Source of the DNA: a virus
Strand: one strand, 5' to 3'
Length of the DNA stretch: 38,531 bases
IMG/VR virus record: IMGVR_UViG_3300011187_000022
Coordinates: 1 to 38,531 of that record
Of the stretch, positions 23,174 through 30,809 are shown piece by piece. Below the pieces are notes generated by a model. That model made no database searches, was not told the DNA's origin, and saw nothing but the letters and a program-made list of their open reading frames with translations. The translations under genes were made by a program, and so were the position numbers. Within the stretch, counting starts at the first letter, position 1; every line of letters begins with the position of its first letter.

Positions 23174-23186
23174 TTTAATAACTAAT

Positions 23187-23831
23187 ATGATAGAACACCC
23201 CGGAAAGTATGTAAGCTTTCTAATTGATCACAAGATTACAGAACGTCAGTTTCTCTTGTGTTATTTGCTCTACACAGATGGAGTAAAACGTCTTCCTGAT
23301 GGCAGATTTAAGTACATTGATAAAAAAAGAGCAGAGCAATCAAGCCCTATTGCAAATATGTATCGCTTTATAGATTATTGCAATAAAGAATTTGATGAAC
23401 CTGCTTGGTCTAATGAAGATCTTGATGTGCTTATTAAACGTGGATTTGTTGAACGTCATGGTAATAGCAAATCTCCTGATATGCTTAAACTTACTGATAA
23501 GTTCATTGATTCACTATTTGCCACAGATACTGAATTTGAGCAGTTTTGGGATAGTTACCCGTCACACATTGATAACTTCACCCACCATAGCGGTCCTTCT
23601 ATACCATTAAAAGTGACAGATAAAGAAAAACTTGAAAATAGGTTTTTGAAAATTGTCAGGACAAAACAGGCGTTCGCTGAATTGATGGGAATGCTCGAAT
23701 GGGCAAAAGAAAACAATCAAATTAATATGAACATTGAAAATTATTTGACCAGTGAGCAATGGAAAGAAACAAGAAAACTCAAAGAAAAGTATCAAGAAAA
23801 ATCAGGATTTCTTGGATCAGACGAATTATGA
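23187..23831 (+). CDS. Replication accessory protein, possible helicase loader
   Basis: A 214-residue protein from the ATG at 23187 (MIEHPGKYVSFLIDHKITE); an upstream TTG is less likely. The first 110 residues read as a winged-helix region (ITERQFLLCYLLYTDGVKRL ... EDLDVLIKRGFVERHG), and the C-terminal part as a small helical domain (FWDSYPSHIDNF ... ENYLTSEQWKE). The same two-part plan is found in phage replication initiators or loaders of the lambda O/DnaD kind. Its 3' end overlaps the DnaB-type helicase gene by 80 bases, consistent with a loader and its helicase being made together. Function is inferred. Confidence 0.5.
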   Translation: MIEHPGKYVSFLIDHKITERQFLLCYLLYTDGVKRLPDGRFKYIDKKRAEQSSPIANMYRFIDYCNKEFDEPAWSNEDLDVLIKRGFVERHGNSKSPDMLKLTDKFIDSLFATDTEFEQFWDSYPSHIDNFTHHSGPSIPLKVTDKEKLENRFLKIVRTKQAFAELMGMLEWAKENNQINMNIENYLTSEQWKETRKLKEKYQEKSGFLGSDEL

Positions 23832-24795
23832 GTTAGAAACATATCAGTTTACTCATATATCTGATGCTTACGATAGTGCTGTCAATCGAATTGATGCATA
23901 TCGAAGAGGGGAAATTAAACCTCTCCATGTTGGATTTCCACGATTAACAAAAGGTCTTGGTGGTGGGGTGCATGAATCGACGATTTATGTAATAGGAGGA
24001 AGACCGGGAACAGGTAAATCAACTATTTGTAATCGCATATTGTTTAATATATGTGATTGTAATGATGATCAAGATTTCATGATCTTGTACTGGAACTTTG
24101 AGATGCCAAACTGGCAACAAGTTTTTAGAGAGATTTCAGCTAAACAAGGCTACACTATGGATGATTTGCGAAGTGCGGAACACCGTATTGCAGTTGAAGA
24201 AATGGCTAAAATTCGATCTATGAAAGACTTGTTTTCAAGTTATCCTCTTTATTTTAATAACTCTCCACGAAGCGCTGAGTTCATAGAAAATGCAACAAAG
24301 AAAATTTACATTGCAGAAAAAAAGAAAAATCCGAAGATCAAGCTTATCAATGTATTTGATCATTCAAGGTTAATTACTTCATCTAACGAAAGAGATGAAG
24401 AAAAACGCATTACTAAATTATTCTCTATGTCTCATGGTCTTAAAATAGACTATGGTATATCATCAATAATTCTTTCCCAGCTTAATCGTAACATTGAAAA
24501 TACTAACAGAATAACAAACCTTGGACCAGTTCCTCAAGGATCTGATTTCTTTGGTGCTGATTCTGTACAACAGTATGCCAATGTTGCTATGATTATCCAG
24601 TCTCCTGATATGTATCAGGGTCTTGGTTCTTATATGGGTATTCCTCGCAAAATATTTGAAGGAAAAGCTTTTTTACACATTGTTAAAAACCGTGATGGAA
24701 GTCTCGGATGGATAACATACAAGAAGCAATTTCAGAATTATCAAGTGGAAGAATACTCAAAAAAAGAATGGAAAGAATTAGTGAAACAGGGGTAA
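23752..24795 (+). CDS. DnaB-type replicative helicase core
   Basis: A 347-residue protein matching the RecA-like half of DnaB: KGLGGGVHESTIYVIGGRPG then TGKST (Walker A, about 82-91), an aligned ILYWNFEM, a Walker B-type KLINVFDHSRLI, SSIILSQLNRN, and the C-terminal KAFLHIVKNRDGSLGW. It would form the ring that unwinds the fork. The usual N-terminal primase-binding domain of DnaB (about 150 residues) is absent. The frame opens with a GTG at 23752 inside the upstream gene, and no ATG precedes Walker A. The end is 46 bases before the next gene. Confidence 0.85.
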   Translation: MSNGKKQENSKKSIKKNQDFLDQTNYELETYQFTHISDAYDSAVNRIDAYRRGEIKPLHVGFPRLTKGLGGGVHESTIYVIGGRPGTGKSTICNRILFNICDCNDDQDFMILYWNFEMPNWQQVFREISAKQGYTMDDLRSAEHRIAVEEMAKIRSMKDLFSSYPLYFNNSPRSAEFIENATKKIYIAEKKKNPKIKLINVFDHSRLITSSNERDEEKRITKLFSMSHGLKIDYGISSIILSQLNRNIENTNRITNLGPVPQGSDFFGADSVQQYANVAMIIQSPDMYQGLGSYMGIPRKIFEGKAFLHIVKNRDGSLGWITYKKQFQNYQVEEYSKKEWKELVKQG

Positions 24796-24841
24796 CTTTT
24801 GTATATTATTCATCCTTTCTAATCAATAAAAATAATACTTT

Positions 24842-25507
24842 ATGGCAAGAGGATTACTTACAATTGGACTAACTGGAACAGGCAAAACACACGCTACTCA
24901 GTTCCTTGATCCGAATGAAACATACTTCATAAATTGCGCGAATAAAGACCTTCCATTTAGAGGTTCACGCAAGATGTATAATGTCGACAAGAAAAATTAT
25001 GCATCTATAATTGAGTCGGAAAAAATTGAGCAGTTCATCATTACTATATCTAAAAAGGCAACACATGTAAAAGTTATTGTTGTAGATGATGCTCAATATA
25101 TCATGGCAGATGAGTTTGTCGAAAAAGCCTTGGAAAAAGGATATGATAAATTTACCATGATGGCAAAGCATATGTATGATATCATGTCTCCAAGATTTCT
25201 TAAAAGTCTTCGTGATGATCTGACTATTATCTATTTGTCTCACAGTGAAGAGACAAAAGATGGTACGAAGATGAAGACGATTGGGAAAATGTTGGATGAA
25301 AAGGTAACTCTTGAAGGGTTATTTACCGTGGTTCTCCATACACATGTGGAACATAAAGGTCCGGGAAAGCCAAGTACATACAAATTTCTCACAAATACCG
25401 ATGGGTATTATATCGCAAAATCTCCGCAAGGAATGTTTGACGATATGCTTATCGACAACAACTTCAAGAATGTATTGAAAAAAATGGACGAGTATTACAA
25501 CTCGTAA
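24842..25507 (+). CDS. Sak4-like recombination ATPase
   Basis: A 221-residue P-loop ATPase. Walker A is GLTGTGKT (9-16), followed closely by FLDPNETYFINCANKDLPFR, an arrangement typical of phage Sak4-type RecA-like proteins. Walker B is KVIVVDDAQYI, and then come a HMYDIMSPRFLKSLRDD helix and IIYLSHSEE. Sak4 proteins are short RecA-core proteins that pair or anneal single-stranded DNA, usually together with a phage SSB. Consistent with this, the next two genes look like ssDNA-binding proteins. The assignment rests on motif spacing and context; a generic AAA-type ATPase is the alternative. Confidence 0.65.
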   Translation: MARGLLTIGLTGTGKTHATQFLDPNETYFINCANKDLPFRGSRKMYNVDKKNYASIIESEKIEQFIITISKKATHVKVIVVDDAQYIMADEFVEKALEKGYDKFTMMAKHMYDIMSPRFLKSLRDDLTIIYLSHSEETKDGTKMKTIGKMLDEKVTLEGLFTVVLHTHVEHKGPGKPSTYKFLTNTDGYYIAKSPQGMFDDMLIDNNFKNVLKKMDEYYNS

Positions 25508-25542
25508 ATTATACTTAAAACACACAAAACTCTCTTATTATT

Positions 25543-26013
25543 ATGGGCTACAATTTCGATGCTCTCAAAAAAGTAGAAACATCAAACCCTCGTGGTGGAA
25601 CTTCAAATTACGATCTGAAGTATTTCAAGAAGAACAATCAGTTTGCTGTCGGAACCGGCTTCTTTGAGGAAAACAATCTCGAAGACAAAGGAATGACACT
25701 ATTCAACAGTCCAAATCCAAGCGATCCTGTGTTTATCGGTCTTGCTCCTGAAGAGGATTCAATCTTTCTGAAAAAGAAAGAAGGCGCTGAAAACAAAGGT
25801 CGTCGTGTTACGAATCGAATGCTGAGAAAAGCACTCGACAACGCCGGTATCAAAACTGTTGAAATGAAACTTGAAGCTGCCGGAGAACACGAAGATTACG
25901 AAATGTTCGTTGTTAAACCTGTTGAAGAATCGGGTTTGTACGAAGAAGATGAGTCTGAGGACGATGAAGATCTCACTGTAGAAGACGAGATTCTTACAGG
26001 CGACGAAGGGTAA
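25543..26013 (+). CDS. Conserved recombination-block protein with acidic tail
   Basis: A 156-residue protein. Residues 1-115 are mixed (NQFAVGTGFFEENNLEDKGM, NRMLRKALDNAGIKTVEMKL). The last 30 residues are strongly acidic (DEDLTVEDEILTGDEG at the end), as seen in ssDNA-binding or DNA-mimicking proteins. It lies between the Sak4-like ATPase and the SSB-like gene and ends at a strong terminator. Codon use is clearly more C/G-ending (AAC, CTC, GGC) than in its neighbours, suggesting a high copy number. A DNA-binding accessory or structural role in the recombination complex is likely but unproven. Confidence 0.55.
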   Translation: MGYNFDALKKVETSNPRGGTSNYDLKYFKKNNQFAVGTGFFEENNLEDKGMTLFNSPNPSDPVFIGLAPEEDSIFLKKKEGAENKGRRVTNRMLRKALDNAGIKTVEMKLEAAGEHEDYEMFVVKPVEESGLYEEDESEDDEDLTVEDEILTGDEG

Positions 26014-26021
26014 TCAACAAG

Positions 26022-26059
26022 CCGGTACAGGTATAATACTTGTACCGGTATTTTTTTTT
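26022..26059 (+). terminator. Strong intrinsic terminator
   Basis: CCGGTACA (26022-26029) and TGTACCGG (26041-26048) form a perfect 8-bp stem, followed by TA and T9. It separates the acidic-tail gene from the SSB-like gene. Confidence 0.85.
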
Positions 26060-26082
26060 CAAATTTAACATAATTGAATTCT

Positions 26083-26901
26083 ATGGAAGGTTTTAATGAC
26101 GATAAAGAAGTACTACAAGACGACGTAAAACTTTATACAGGTCTTGCAAAATGTGATGTAGTAGCTTTGAATCCAACAATGACGGAAGCTGAAAAACTCG
26201 GTATTTCGATGAACAAAGAACCGGTATATGCTGATCAGGATGATGAAGGCAATGCTCGTGTTCGACATGATGTATGGGTTCAGTTACCTACTGATACACC
26301 TACATTCACGAAAATTTCATTCTTTCTTACTGATAAACCTCGCAAATCAAAGAGTGAGAAGTTTCAGTGGAAAAATGAAAAAGGTCAGTTTGCATGGTCT
26401 GTTGAAGAAGCATCAAATAAATATGATTGGTTTTCCGATAAAGGAGAACGTAAAGCATATCCTGATGAAGAAGCTCTTGATAATTTCATGAGAATGTGGG
26501 GTAACGCAGATGCTAATGCATCATTCAATCATGATTATCGCAAAACATTCAATAAGGGAGAACCTATTGAGTTTGGTGATATTTTTGAATACATCAATAC
26601 ACGCATGTCTAACAACAAAATAGATGTGCTTTTGATTATTCAGAATGGTCAATATCAGGGAGTTTACAAAGGTAAGTTCGGACGCGGTAACGCCAAAAAC
26701 GTTCGCATGTTTAATAGCTATCTCAAAAAGCAAAAAGAAAGCTCTGAGAAAAGCGGATATAACTTTAACCTTGAGTTTCAAAACTCACTCAAGCTTCAAG
26801 AATATACTATTGATCCTGATCAAGTTTTTGAAACGGTTGATGAACAACCCGGCAAAGCAAAAAAAGGTGATAGCTTTAAAGATGATGAATTACCTTTTTA
26901 A
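26083..26901 (+). CDS. Single-stranded DNA-binding protein candidate
   Basis: A 272-residue protein from the ATG at 26083 (MEGFNDDKEVLQDDVKLYTG). The core (about 15-230) is beta-rich with many aromatics (KFQWKNEKGQFAWSVEEASN, NKYDWFSDKGE), suiting an OB-type ssDNA-binding fold. The decisive feature is the C-terminus, a disordered Lys/Glu linker ending in FKDDELPF, which matches the acidic tip (D-D-x-(I/L)-P-F) by which bacterial and phage SSBs recruit partner proteins. It is larger than typical bacterial SSB (about 180). It sits between recombination and primase genes, flanked by terminators. Confidence 0.75.
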   Translation: MEGFNDDKEVLQDDVKLYTGLAKCDVVALNPTMTEAEKLGISMNKEPVYADQDDEGNARVRHDVWVQLPTDTPTFTKISFFLTDKPRKSKSEKFQWKNEKGQFAWSVEEASNKYDWFSDKGERKAYPDEEALDNFMRMWGNADANASFNHDYRKTFNKGEPIEFGDIFEYINTRMSNNKIDVLLIIQNGQYQGVYKGKFGRGNAKNVRMFNSYLKKQKESSEKSGYNFNLEFQNSLKLQEYTIDPDQVFETVDEQPGKAKKGDSFKDDELPF

Positions 26902-26923
26902 ATAGTCATCTCATTGTTATTAT

Positions 26924-26951
26924 GAGGGGGTAACAAACCCCCTCTTTTATT
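26924..26951 (+). terminator. Intrinsic terminator overlapping the primase start
   Basis: GAGGGGG (26924-26930) and CCCCCTC (26938-26944) form a 7-bp GC-rich stem, followed by TTTTATT and, with no gap, the primase ATG at 26952. Translation of the primase would thus begin on the T-run of the terminator, so some read-through or a second promoter is needed. Confidence 0.8.
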
Positions 26952-27920
26952 ATGACAATCGACGGATTTAATAAACAGTTGACACCTGAATCTGTTTTAC
27001 GCCAAGTCTCTCAAAAACAGATCTTTGAGCATTATCTGGGAGCATCCATTTCTGAAAATTATAAAATACGGTCACCGTTTAGAAGTGATTCTAATCCATC
27101 ATGTAGTTTTGCAAAACTTGGAAATGATTGGGTATTAAAAGATTTTTCAACAGGTGATTCTTGGAAGTGTTTTAAATTTGTTATGGATATGTTCGACATA
27201 TCTTTTACTTCAGCTCTCAATAAGATTCATGAAGACATGAATTTGTTTGAAGTTCAACAACCGGTTATTACTGAGTTCAAACAATCAGAATATGTAAAAA
27301 GAACCAAACCGCGAATTGTTGTAACTACTCAAGAGTTCACAACTTTTGATCAAAAATATCTTTCTCAATATGGTATAACCAGAGAGCTTTGTAATAAATA
27401 CAACGTGTATAGCATTAGAAATGCATGGATGAATAATCGTCATGTTGCTCAATACACGAAATCAACTCCGACTATTGGTTATTATTTTGGAACCGATGAA
27501 AAAGGTAATCATAAATGGAAACTCTATTTCTATACCTCCACCAAAAAACGATTCTTGACAAACACTAATCGCATTCAAGGTTGGGTGCAGATCCCTGATA
27601 GAGGAAATCATCTTGTTATTACCAAATCACTCAAAGATGTGATGGTCATTGACAAATTAGGATTTCCAACAATAGCTCCACAGGGAGAGAGTTTTGTATT
27701 TTACGATTACATTATTGATTCATTAAAACAACGATTTTCAACGATCCATGTACTTTATGACAACGATAAGGCAGGAAGAGAAAATGCTAAATTTTTAAAA
27801 GAAAAGTATGACCTGAATATCATTTTCCTCGATGAGGCAAAAGATATCAGTGACTTGGTAAAAGTAAAAGGAATTTTACATGCAAAAAAAACAATCCATA
27901 AATCCATTTATAGATCTTGA
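26952..27920 (+). CDS. DnaG-type primase
   Basis: A 322-residue primase. The N-terminal domain keeps the shape of a CHC2 zinc-binding domain (IRSPFRSDSNPSCSF ... WVLKDFSTGDSWKCFKFVMD, about 37-80), but the usual Cys/His ligands are mostly replaced. The TOPRIM domain begins at about 218: LVITKSLKDVMVIDKLGFPT with K-S in place of the usual metal-binding Glu, then the D-x-D motif VLYDNDKAGRENA (about 266-278). This Glu-lacking pattern is known to me from primases of Bacteroidota phages. The protein is short because the C-terminal helicase-interaction domain is absent. It overlaps the downstream gene by 41 bases. Confidence 0.8.
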   Translation: MTIDGFNKQLTPESVLRQVSQKQIFEHYLGASISENYKIRSPFRSDSNPSCSFAKLGNDWVLKDFSTGDSWKCFKFVMDMFDISFTSALNKIHEDMNLFEVQQPVITEFKQSEYVKRTKPRIVVTTQEFTTFDQKYLSQYGITRELCNKYNVYSIRNAWMNNRHVAQYTKSTPTIGYYFGTDEKGNHKWKLYFYTSTKKRFLTNTNRIQGWVQIPDRGNHLVITKSLKDVMVIDKLGFPTIAPQGESFVFYDYIIDSLKQRFSTIHVLYDNDKAGRENAKFLKEKYDLNIIFLDEAKDISDLVKVKGILHAKKTIHKSIYRS

Positions 27921-28587
27921 ATTTATTCAAGAATTAGAAGTTCCGAAATACCCGCTTCGGATGCCTGTTACAAAAAGCAGGAACAAGCGATACTTTAGAT
28001 TAAAGTACAGCAAAGTAAAGGGTGAAAAAATATGGAAGCCAAGACCGCTTCCAAAAAAACATCAACAAAAATTAAAAGCCGGTATCTATTCAGTAAATAA
28101 AGGATACCTCAGAGATGGTAATAACAATAAAGTTGTTGCAAATACCCTATCTCACGGCACTCCAAAGTATGAAGGGTATAGCGGTAATGATTTCAGTTCC
28201 GGAAATTACCATCCGTATCGAAGAAATGCTCTTGTAGCTTATCTTAAAGATTTCTATCGACCATTTGTACGGACTCTTGAAAAAATGCATGGTGATGTTC
28301 CAATACGAGTTGTAACCATCATGAAAACAACACTTGATCAAAATACTCAAGACGCTTCAAATTATTGGTTTTATTATAAATATTTTGAAGACTGTTTATT
28401 TGAAACAAACCATCCTGTAACAGGAAAAAGTATTGATCCAATTATACCCGATGACTCATTTGAATTTGTAAGTCAGCCGGGATCAGGTCCATTATTTGTA
28501 CCTGTTAAAAAGCTCACACAACGAGCATTTATTTTTCAATTTTATAAAGATTTACGACATGAATACAGAACTGCTATCAGGTCTTAA
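27880..28587 (+). CDS. RusA-like Holliday-junction nuclease candidate
   Basis: A 235-residue basic protein (N-terminal half with KKHQQKLKAGIYSVNKGYLR). The centre has VRVVTIMKTTLDQNTQDASN followed by YWFYYKYFEDCLFE and then PIIPDDSFEFV. The order D-x-x-N-x5-K-x-x-x-D-x-L followed by I-x-x-DD matches RusA family catalytic acids that cleave four-way junctions. Other elements (KYEGYSGNDFSSGNYHPYRR) are unfamiliar. The gene overlaps the primase by 41 bases and the nuclease gene by 29, so it is part of the tightly coupled replication operon. The call is plausible, not certain. Confidence 0.45.
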   Translation: MQKKQSINPFIDLEFIQELEVPKYPLRMPVTKSRNKRYFRLKYSKVKGEKIWKPRPLPKKHQQKLKAGIYSVNKGYLRDGNNNKVVANTLSHGTPKYEGYSGNDFSSGNYHPYRRNALVAYLKDFYRPFVRTLEKMHGDVPIRVVTIMKTTLDQNTQDASNYWFYYKYFEDCLFETNHPVTGKSIDPIIPDDSFEFVSQPGSGPLFVPVKKLTQRAFIFQFYKDLRHEYRTAIRS

Positions 28588-29734
28588 CCCTGAAGAATAC
28601 AAAAATCCATTTGAACATCTTGATATCAAAAAAGAGCATCTTCCAATGCTTTCACTTACTTACTCAGATGAAGATGGTGAAAGTGTAGAAGTTATTGTTA
28701 GCAACCGGTATCGCGTGACTGATATTACAATGGAAGCATATAAAGCAATTCCCGCAGTACGTCAGTCAACACTCAAAGATGTATTTGATGATCCATCAAA
28801 AGTTGATAAAGAATACGATCAAAATAAAGGCATGGAGCTTGGAAGTTTGGTTGATTCTATTATTGCCGGTACATTCAAGGAAGATTATTTTGTTGGGGGG
28901 GAGACATCCGTTAGCGATACCATGAAAGCTATGATTGAGGAAGTATTTAATATTCAGAAACAACAAGCTTTTGTTGATAATTCTGAAATTCCTGATTACA
29001 TGGAAGAAGCTACTATTATGCTTGCTCGTGATAAATTCCAATGGAACATGAACTGGGGAAAAGATACTATTGTCAAACATTTTAATTCGGGTTCCAATAA
29101 AGGAACACAAGACGGTTTGGACTATTATAATTTCCTGTTATTAGCTGATGGTAAAATAATAGTAAGTCAAGACAAACTTGATGTAGCTGAAGACCTGTCG
29201 AAATATATCAAAGATAATTATGGTAAAATTCTTGAGGATTCAGGTCGTCAAGTAGCATATGTTGGAGATGTACGTATCATATACAAGAAGAAAGAAGTAG
29301 AAATGACGCTTAAAGCGCTCATTGATATTGATGATGAAAGTAGAGTATACGATCTCAAAATTATAGGTCGTAGTCTTAATTTATTTGGTCCATCTTATTA
29401 TCGCGGATATGGATATAGGTATCAAGATACTGTATATCATTTGCTAACCGGTAAACCATTTTATTTCATGTGTGTTTCCACCGCTTATCCTCAAGCTATG
29501 TTTTTACGTTCTCTTGATGAAGATGAGAATACTGGTCAACGATATTTTGAAAATATCATTTCTCATGTAAATGAAAGAGGGTATCATCAAATAGGTCTTG
29601 CTACGATGATAGCTGAATTCAAATACTATCAGAAAAACGGATTTACTATTCCAAGATCAGTACGAGATAATCCTGTCGGAACTATCTCAGAAAATGATGA
29701 GAAATATTCTCATTTAACATTCTTTAAAAAATGA
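28559..29734 (+). CDS. PD-(D/E)XK nuclease
   Basis: A 391-residue protein from the ATG at 28559 (MNTELLSGLNPEEYKNPFEH). The family signature is ALID (D256) followed nine residues later by YDLK (D265, K267), then a tyrosine-rich strip GPSYYRGYGYRYQDTVYHLL. These match the PD-(D/E)XK exonuclease branch used by phages for recombination (RecE/lambda-exonuclease/RecB-like). An upstream Glu is likely supplied by GMELGSLVDSI. It would resect DNA ends for the Sak4/SSB pairing system encoded upstream. A run of seven Gs lies at 28895-28901. The stop overlaps the uracil glycosylase start. Confidence 0.75.
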   Translation: MNTELLSGLNPEEYKNPFEHLDIKKEHLPMLSLTYSDEDGESVEVIVSNRYRVTDITMEAYKAIPAVRQSTLKDVFDDPSKVDKEYDQNKGMELGSLVDSIIAGTFKEDYFVGGETSVSDTMKAMIEEVFNIQKQQAFVDNSEIPDYMEEATIMLARDKFQWNMNWGKDTIVKHFNSGSNKGTQDGLDYYNFLLLADGKIIVSQDKLDVAEDLSKYIKDNYGKILEDSGRQVAYVGDVRIIYKKKEVEMTLKALIDIDDESRVYDLKIIGRSLNLFGPSYYRGYGYRYQDTVYHLLTGKPFYFMCVSTAYPQAMFLRSLDEDENTGQRYFENIISHVNERGYHQIGLATMIAEFKYYQKNGFTIPRSVRDNPVGTISENDEKYSHLTFFKK

Positions 29735-30432
29735 TAGCATTTAATGTACTCTCTAATGTTATAGGGGAGAAATGGGCTAAGCTCTTATACAAAGAGTTTA
29801 AAAAGTCCTATATGGTTAACTTGAGCGTTCTTCTTAAACGAGAACGCTCTCGTAATATCGTTTATCCTCCTCAAAAGGATGTTTTCAACGCTTATAAATT
29901 GACTCCTTATGACGATATTAAGATTTTGGTATTAGGACAAGATCCTTATCATCAACCAAATCAAGCACATGGACTTGCGTTTAGTGTTGCTGATCCATAC
30001 ATAACCACGCCTCCCCCATCACTCAGAAATATTATGAAAGAGGTTGAAAAAGACATAGGATTCAATATGAGTCTTACTGATCTTGACTTAACTCGTTGGG
30101 CAACACAGGGTGTATTTTTACTTAATACATCACTTACTGTTGTCAAAGGAAAACCTAACTCTCATAAAAATTTGGGATGGCTCAAGTTTACTGGCAAGAC
30201 AATTGAGCTTGTTGCTAAAAAAGAAGAGTCTGTTGTATTTATGTTGTGGGGAAATAATGCAAAATCATACAAGCCTCTCATTGAAAATAATGCAGAAGCT
30301 GATCATTTAATTCTCACCTCTTCCCATCCTTCACCGTTTTCATATACGCGTGGATTTAAAGACTCAATGCATTTTAAAAAAGCAAATGAATTTCTTGAAA
30401 AACATGGAAAGAAACCTATTAACTGGATATGA
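29731..30432 (+). CDS. ung: Uracil-DNA glycosylase (family 1)
   Basis: A 233-residue enzyme of family 1. The water-activating motif GQDPYH is at 69-74 with the catalytic Asp at 71, and the DNA-intercalation loop HPSPFSYTRGF at 199-209 (the usual Leu is Phe). Other family landmarks are TPPPSLRNI, WATQGVFLLNTSLTV and MLWGNNA. It removes uracil from DNA, whether from cytosine deamination or dUTP misuse. It overlaps both neighbours by four bases (ATGA). Length matches the family norm of about 220-230. No inhibitor gene is recognised in the window. Confidence 0.95.
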   Translation: MIAFNVLSNVIGEKWAKLLYKEFKKSYMVNLSVLLKRERSRNIVYPPQKDVFNAYKLTPYDDIKILVLGQDPYHQPNQAHGLAFSVADPYITTPPPSLRNIMKEVEKDIGFNMSLTDLDLTRWATQGVFLLNTSLTVVKGKPNSHKNLGWLKFTGKTIELVAKKEESVVFMLWGNNAKSYKPLIENNAEADHLILTSSHPSPFSYTRGFKDSMHFKKANEFLEKHGKKPINWI

Positions 30433-30809
30433 AACTTATAACCTTTAAGCCATTTACAACAAATGATGGTGTACAGTATTTTCATGATGAAGAAGGAAAC
30501 ATATTCATGGAAAAGCCTGATAAAGAGCCAATAAACATTGGCAAGCTTCTTATGCTGCGTTCAGGCAGATCACTTCATCGCTGTTACATTAAACATGAAG
30601 AAGAAAGTCAACGATTCCGAAAACTTGATGCTTGGAGCATTAATGAGTCTATACTTCATTTGTGTGATATGATTTTTTACATCACTGAAAAAGACAAGTA
30701 TAAAATTAGCAAAACATTTGCTTTGACAGCCGGTGTATTTCGAGAATATAAAGGAGAATCCAAACTTTACGTACCTGTTAGCTACTGGCAAAAACAATCT
30801 GAACTATGA
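30429..30809 (+). CDS. Small soluble protein, unknown
   Basis: A 126-residue protein (MKLITFKPFTTNDGVQYFHD ... MEKPDKEPINIGKLLMLRSG) with mixed alpha/beta composition and several basic patches (KHEEESQRFRKLDAWSIN). It has no known motif. It is translationally coupled to the uracil glycosylase upstream and the rIIA-like gene downstream by ATGA overlaps on both sides, so it is likely produced together with them. Its first half shows a repeated FH/EEG style suggesting a small beta domain. Confidence 0.5.
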   Translation: MKLITFKPFTTNDGVQYFHDEEGNIFMEKPDKEPINIGKLLMLRSGRSLHRCYIKHEEESQRFRKLDAWSINESILHLCDMIFYITEKDKYKISKTFALTAGVFREYKGESKLYVPVSYWQKQSEL

